A DNA stretch of 64,000 bases from Podaxis mareebaensis (taxonomy: Eukaryota; Basidiomycota; Agaricomycetes; Agaricales; Agaricaceae), in the NCBI GenBank assembly GCA_018524725.1, contig JAEUWP010000180.1:532203-596202 (forward strand), written 5' to 3'. Below, one piece after another: positions 59,726 to 64,000 of the stretch; the first letter of the stretch is position 1, and the number at the start of each line of letters is the position of its first letter. The position numbers and the translations under genes were made by a program. The notes below the pieces were generated by a model that was given only the letters and a program-made list of their open reading frames with translations, was not told where the DNA came from and did no database searches.

Positions 59726-60430
59726 TTATGGTATATGACATACATACACATGTACACTCTCGTTCTCGACCAACACTATCGTCTGCCACTCAGCTGGCGG
59801 GCGTGCACAGGACTTCGACTGATCACACGTAGTCTAATAATATGTGGGATACTCAGCTCACCTTACAATACCGAAATACATCGATTATTCATTTTAGGAC
59901 AGATCCAGTCGCCAAGACTACAAAGGCCATGTTCTGTCCCTAAGGAGGTATCAAGATCCCAAGCAAGTTAACCAACCCAGCATATAGGACCCCATTGTGA
60001 CCACGAGCCCCAAATATTGGCTCCCTCGAAGCGGGCCCATTTCCTTCGATGTATCCAAGGAGTTGAGCCAAAGCCCACCCTTACTGTCTATCAGCTCTTC
60101 GGAAAAACTTCAACTCTATGCTCAGGCCAAGAGGACTTGAGAGCCATGGACTGAATGGGGGAAGAACACTGGACTATTCCTGCACTGACGCAATGATTCC
60201 ATGTAGATACCTCCAATCGAACTCACAGTCGCTATACATTCCTGATGGTTGCTGGTGCCAGACGGGTACATTATCCTACCTAACGTGCGAGAGGTGGCGC
60301 AATGCCGTTGTAGTGGCAACATGGGTAATTATCTGCTGACCTGAGTGACTTGTATAGATCATATTTCAGCAGGCGTGAGAATGGACATGTTGCATCATAG
60401 TTTATACAGGCATGGATGTGCTCCATCTGG

Positions 60431-60560
60431 TATTCTTCTGGTACTCATCCATACAGAAAGCTATGTCTTCCCGCATGCGCGAGGCCATGGCTGAGAAACT
60501 TAAAGGAATGGGACTCGAAGACAAAGTTATGCTGAAGTGGGGTGTTGGCTGTAGAGGATT
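60431..60560 (+). pseudogene. Relic of a third monooxygenase copy (exon 3 fragment)
   Basis: Reads FFWYSSIQKAMSSRMREAMA, then EKLKGMGLEDKVMLKWGVGC, clearly related to the exon 3 segment of both intact copies (FFRDSPMQKALTSQVTEAMA and so on), about 70-75% identical at DNA level. Similarity stops after GVGCRG, and the upstream exons and the rest of exon 3 are missing. It is more diverged than the two intact genes are from each other, so it predates or escaped their homogenisation. Confidence 0.75.
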
Positions 60561-61468
60561 GAGAGGATGTGCCATAAAGATGGTATGGGTAGCGGAAAGG
60601 AAAGATGGCCGAGGCAATGGGTGAGACAACATTTTCTTCTGCGTGTCTCCATAAGTAGTCCGAAAAAATACACATATTTGTGTGTGATTCTGACTAGTGG
60701 AACTGAATTGAAGGCTGTTTCAAGGAGGAAACAGGCGCAAATGTGTTAACCGTTAATCCCTGGTATCAAATTAACCCCCTACCGGCGTACTGTACATCCA
60801 ATCAATGTGTTACCTGTGCAACAGATATAGCACGGCAAATGGGTCTCCGTATTACGTCTAACTCGACCTGACGACTCTAAATAAAAGTGCTGTTGAGGGC
60901 TCTGATTGCCCTAGGATCTTCGCAACGATCAGTCTTACCATCTCAACAACACAATTAAATGAGGGTCAAGAAATGATGCTATTTATTTCATCACACCATT
61001 TTTCTTTCAACTCCGGTACGGCTCATCTTACTCTTGGGATGATAATTGGCAATATTGGATCCCAGGTTCTGCGTTTTTCTCAAGTAACCTTGTCTCAGTT
61101 GCAGCACTCATAGGAACCAACGTATCCAACGTGCGGCACCCGGACCTCAAGCGTTTTTAACAGCTGCTTCACCTGATTTAACCGGTTCTATTGCCACTCA
61201 ATTTCCTCTACCACTCCTTTTAGCAAACCGCCGTGAGTACGGTGTCCGACAACGTAATGAAACGTGATGAGCCTCGAGATAACAAGCCACTTCCATCCTG
61301 CAGATTCACGACGAAGCGCGCGTGCGAATTGAACATGGGATGTCAAGGCTCAAATTTAGTAACGTAGTATGTCCGTAATGTATCAGATGATGTGAGCTGA
61401 CCGAGATGTGTCGAAGATAGACATCTATTTCCATGTGTTGGATAATCCACAAAACCCCAACGCGGCAG

Positions 61469-61475
61469 TATATAG
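61469..61475 (+). promoter_or_regulatory. TATA box of monooxygenase copy 2
   Basis: TATATAG, 127 bp upstream of the ATG, with the flank AGTATATAGGCTGA matching copy 1. The distance to ATG differs from copy 1 by about 40 bp, an insertion or deletion in the leader. Confidence 0.6.
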
Positions 61476-61595
61476 GCTGAGGCTGTCGTGGACAGAAGAA
61501 CCACAAGGGCACTACCCTCTTATTCGTTCATTGGACACCGTTCTTTCAATTGACTATCGAACAGCGTTTTCTTAGTTACCCCTCATTCCTCTGCC

Positions 61596-63538
61596 ATGCC
61601 TGACGGGACATACTCTGAGTCGTCGAACTCTCAGAACACCCCACCTAACCCTTGGTGGGACAAGCCGATCCACGACCAACGGTCGTTGAAAATAATCTGC
61701 GTCGGAGCTGGCGCTTCCGGTCTTCTCTTCGCCTACAAGTTACAGAGGTCCTTTGAAAACTTTGAGTTGACTTTGTACGAGAAGAATGAAGATGTCGGCG
61801 GTACATGGCTCGAGAACAAATATCCAGGGTACTTGCCCTTCCAATATTCGATAATGCTTCCGTATCTGACCCGAAGGCGCATCTCCTTCCCACAGTTGCG
61901 CTTGCGACGTTGCAGCGCATGCCTATGTCTGGTCTTTCGAACCAAACCCCGGTTGGTCGTCGATATACGCGGGGTCTGACGAGATTCAAGGCTACTTTGC
62001 CCGGTTTGCCGACAAATACGGCCTCCGCAAATACTGTCAATTCAAGAAACTCATTTCTTGTGCTGAATGGGACGACGAAAAGGGTCAATGGAATATCGAC
62101 GTGACCGACCTTGAGACTGGAAACACCACCCGCGACTGGTGCCACTTCTTTATCAACGGGAGCGGTGTCCTGAATGCATGGAAATGGCCTGATATCCCTG
62201 GCATTGACAAATTCGAGGGGAGAATCTTGCATACAGCAAAATATGACAGGAGCCTGGATCTCACGGACAAAACCGTGGCATTGATTGGAACTGGGTATGT
62301 CTTTTCGTCATTCTTGACCAACTATGTCGACTGACAGAACCATCTCAGGTCATCAGCCATTCAAGTCCTCCCCGCTATCCTCCCAAAAGTCAAAAAGGTC
62401 GTCGCTTTCAATCGTTCCGCAACATGGGTTGTTCCAACCCAAGGTTTCCAGAAAAGACATTACACGCCCGAGGAAAAACAGGCATTCGCGTCCGACCCCA
62501 AGAAGCTTGAAGAGCATCGGAGAGAACTCGACTCAGGCATTAACGGACTCTATTCAGTATTCTTCCGGGATTCTCCTATGCAGAAGGCTCTGACTTCGCA
62601 AGTGACCGAGGCGATGGCCGAGAAGCTCAAAGGATCCGGACTAGAAGATAAGATCATACCGAAGTGGGGTGTGGGGTGCAGGAGGCTGACGCCTGGGGTG
62701 GGATACCTCGAGGCTTTGGTGGATAAGAAGACGGAGGTGGTGCTAAGCGGTGTGAAGGAGATTACAGCCACGGGGTGTGTGAGCGAGGAGGGGAAAGAGT
62801 ACAACGTGGATGTGATTATTTGTGCCACGGGATTTAACACGAGTTATATCCCGAGGTTCCCGGTCATTGGGTCGAATGGGCGGACAATGGCCGAAGCATG
62901 GAAGGATGAACCGGTGAACTATCTTGGACTGGCCGCTCCTGGGTTCCCCAATTATTTCGTATTCATTGGACCGAATAGTCCCGTCGGCAACGGCCCATTG
63001 CTCATCGTCGTGGGTGCGTTGCATTTCCCACACCACAATTCTATGCAACTGACGATAGTATCGATTTGCAGAAGCGCAAGCCGACTATATGTTAAAGTTC
63101 ATCAATCGCTATCAAACCGAAAACATCCATAGCATCTCTCCAAAACTCGAGGCAGCGCAGGACTTTATGGAACACAAAGATGCATACATGAAGCGCACGA
63201 TCTGGGAACTCGAGTGTCGGTCCTGGTACAAGAACAACAGCACATCAGGCAAAGTCACTGCGTTATGGGCTGGGAGTAGTTTGCACTATCTCGAAACGAT
63301 GGCTGAGCCTCGGTACGAGGATTGGAATTTCAGCTACATTGGGAGCAATCGATTTGCATATTTGGGAAATGGATATTCACAAACGGAGATGGACTTGACT
63401 GCGGATTGGTCGTATTACTTGAGGGATGTGGATGATGGACCATTGCTTGGACGTGCGAAGAATAGGAGGGTTGTTACGAAGTCTGGGACGATCCAAAGAC
63501 CCCAGGCGGCGGGAGACACAGTTAATCTCAAGTTTTGA
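61596..63538 (+). CDS. FAD/NADPH flavin monooxygenase (FMO/Baeyer-Villiger-like), copy 2
   Basis: Tandem paralogue of the gene at 57785, about 90% identical overall. Exons 61596-61828, 61896-62294, 62349-63013, 63072-63538 have exactly the same lengths as copy 1, giving 587 residues. It has the same motifs: IICVGAGASGLLFAYKL, FEGRILHTAKYDRS, IGTGSSAIQVLPA, ATGFNTSY. Notable changes from copy 1 are VSRAEW to ISCAEW, NPNWSST to NPGWSSI and GIGAPGFP to GLAAPGFP, outside the motifs. Introns differ much more than exons. The 329-bp block 62558-62886 in exon 3 is identical to 58743-59071. Whether both copies are expressed or have diverged in substrate is unknown. Confidence 0.9.
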
Positions 63539-64000
63539 TTGTGGTATAGGATGCACACATACGTGTATGCCGTTCTTGTTCTCACCCAACCCTACCTTCT
63601 TCTACTTAGCCCGTGGGCCTGTACATGGCTCCAACTTATCGTAGTTTGATGGTATACTAGATGCCCGGCTCCCCCAGAAGTGTCATGACGTTATCATAGC
63701 GGCAACGTGGGTAATTAACTGCTGACTTAAAAGAACTGTATAAACTCAGCACGCGTGAGGATAGATGGAGCCGTGTTGTACATTGGATGTTCACATTCTC
63801 AGGTGCAAGTCTAAACCATGGATTCACGCGGCCGGCGAAGTCACGATGTTCATGGAAGGGCTTAAATATGAAAAGGAAGAGACTCGAGGCCTGAGTACTG
63901 AGTCACCACAGTGAATTGCAGGCATCTATAAAGAATGCTACAACGGGCCTGAGAATGTTGGAGCTTAGTAAGGATTTGTCAGATGTTGCTACTTTTAGCT
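63539..64000. other. 3' flank of copy 2 and right edge
   Basis: To about 63790 it matches the 3' flank of copy 1; beyond that no similarity or gene is seen. A further copy could lie past the edge. Confidence 0.5.

Larger units (their letters stand above)
56835..60410 (+). repeat. Tandem duplication unit 1 (monooxygenase gene plus flanks)
   Basis: Matches unit 2 (60580-63790) in the same orientation through the upstream region (shared ACAGATATAGCACGGC, ATGATGTGAGCTGACCGAGA, CATCTATTTCCATG, TATATA), the whole gene, and the downstream flank (GGCAAC.TGGGTAATTA.CTGCTGAC). Boundaries are approximate, judged by eye where similarity fades. Confidence 0.7.
59726..61595. other. Spacer between monooxygenase copies, holding a relic
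   Basis: 1.9 kb: 3' flank of copy 1 (to about 60410), a 130-bp exon relic (about 60431-60560), then the duplicated upstream region of copy 2 (60580-61595). No intact gene. Confidence 0.6.
60580..63790 (+). repeat. Tandem duplication unit 2 (monooxygenase gene plus flanks)
   Basis: Counterpart of unit 1, same orientation, with the same order of upstream elements, gene and downstream flank. Intergenic identity is clearly lower than exon identity. Limits approximate. Confidence 0.7.

Overview
The window is nuclear DNA of a filamentous basidiomycete, most likely an Agaricomycete. Genes are dense on both strands and cut by many short introns (mostly 50-75 nt, GT-AG, pyrimidine-rich acceptors). 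The families are fungal: division-1 chitin synthase, a DUF6533 seven-helix protein, an Flc/TRP-like channel-family protein, a GH92 mannosidase, a yapsin-like aspartic protease and an Izh/PAQR protein. About 110 introns can be placed by reading-frame continuity and family conservation. Exon coordinates are given because a plain ORF scan breaks nearly every gene.

Layout. 1-9 kb: ATP5 (mitochondrial ATP synthase OSCP subunit), an Flc-like membrane protein, a J-domain membrane protein and a single-pass membrane protein of unknown function. 9.7-18 kb: bleomycin hydrolase carrying a 1-nt frameshift, a paraoxonase/arylesterase-like protein, ribosomal protein RPS0 and the DUF6533 protein. 19-29 kb: CTR9 (Paf1 complex), an isoprenylcysteine-methyltransferase-like protein, an R3H-family protein and an F-box protein. 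30-37 kb: chitin synthase (17 exons) and a GPI-type aspartic protease. 36.6-40.1 kb: a gene-poor stretch. 40.1-44.1 kb: four small co-oriented genes whose products share a hydrophobic, glycine-rich C-terminal module; this looks like an undescribed tandem family. 45-52.4 kb: a PAQR protein with a repeat-bearing N-terminal extension, peptidyl-tRNA hydrolase and a 21-exon GH92 alpha-mannosidase. 52.9-56 kb: a 1001-residue proline-rich membrane-anchored protein. 56.8-63.8 kb: a tandem duplication of an FMO/BVMO-like flavoprotein gene with its promoter, a relic of a third copy, and a 329-bp tract identical between the two copies that looks like gene conversion.

Most genes are unrelated housekeeping or cell-surface genes. 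The exceptions are the 40-44 kb family and the monooxygenase duplication. Chitin synthase, the aspartic protease, the GH92 mannosidase and the Flc-like protein all bear on the cell wall or surface, but this need not mean co-regulation. Four introns use a GC donor (in RPS0, the DUF6533 gene, CTR9 and chitin synthase). I found no tRNA, rRNA, intact transposon or CRISPR array.
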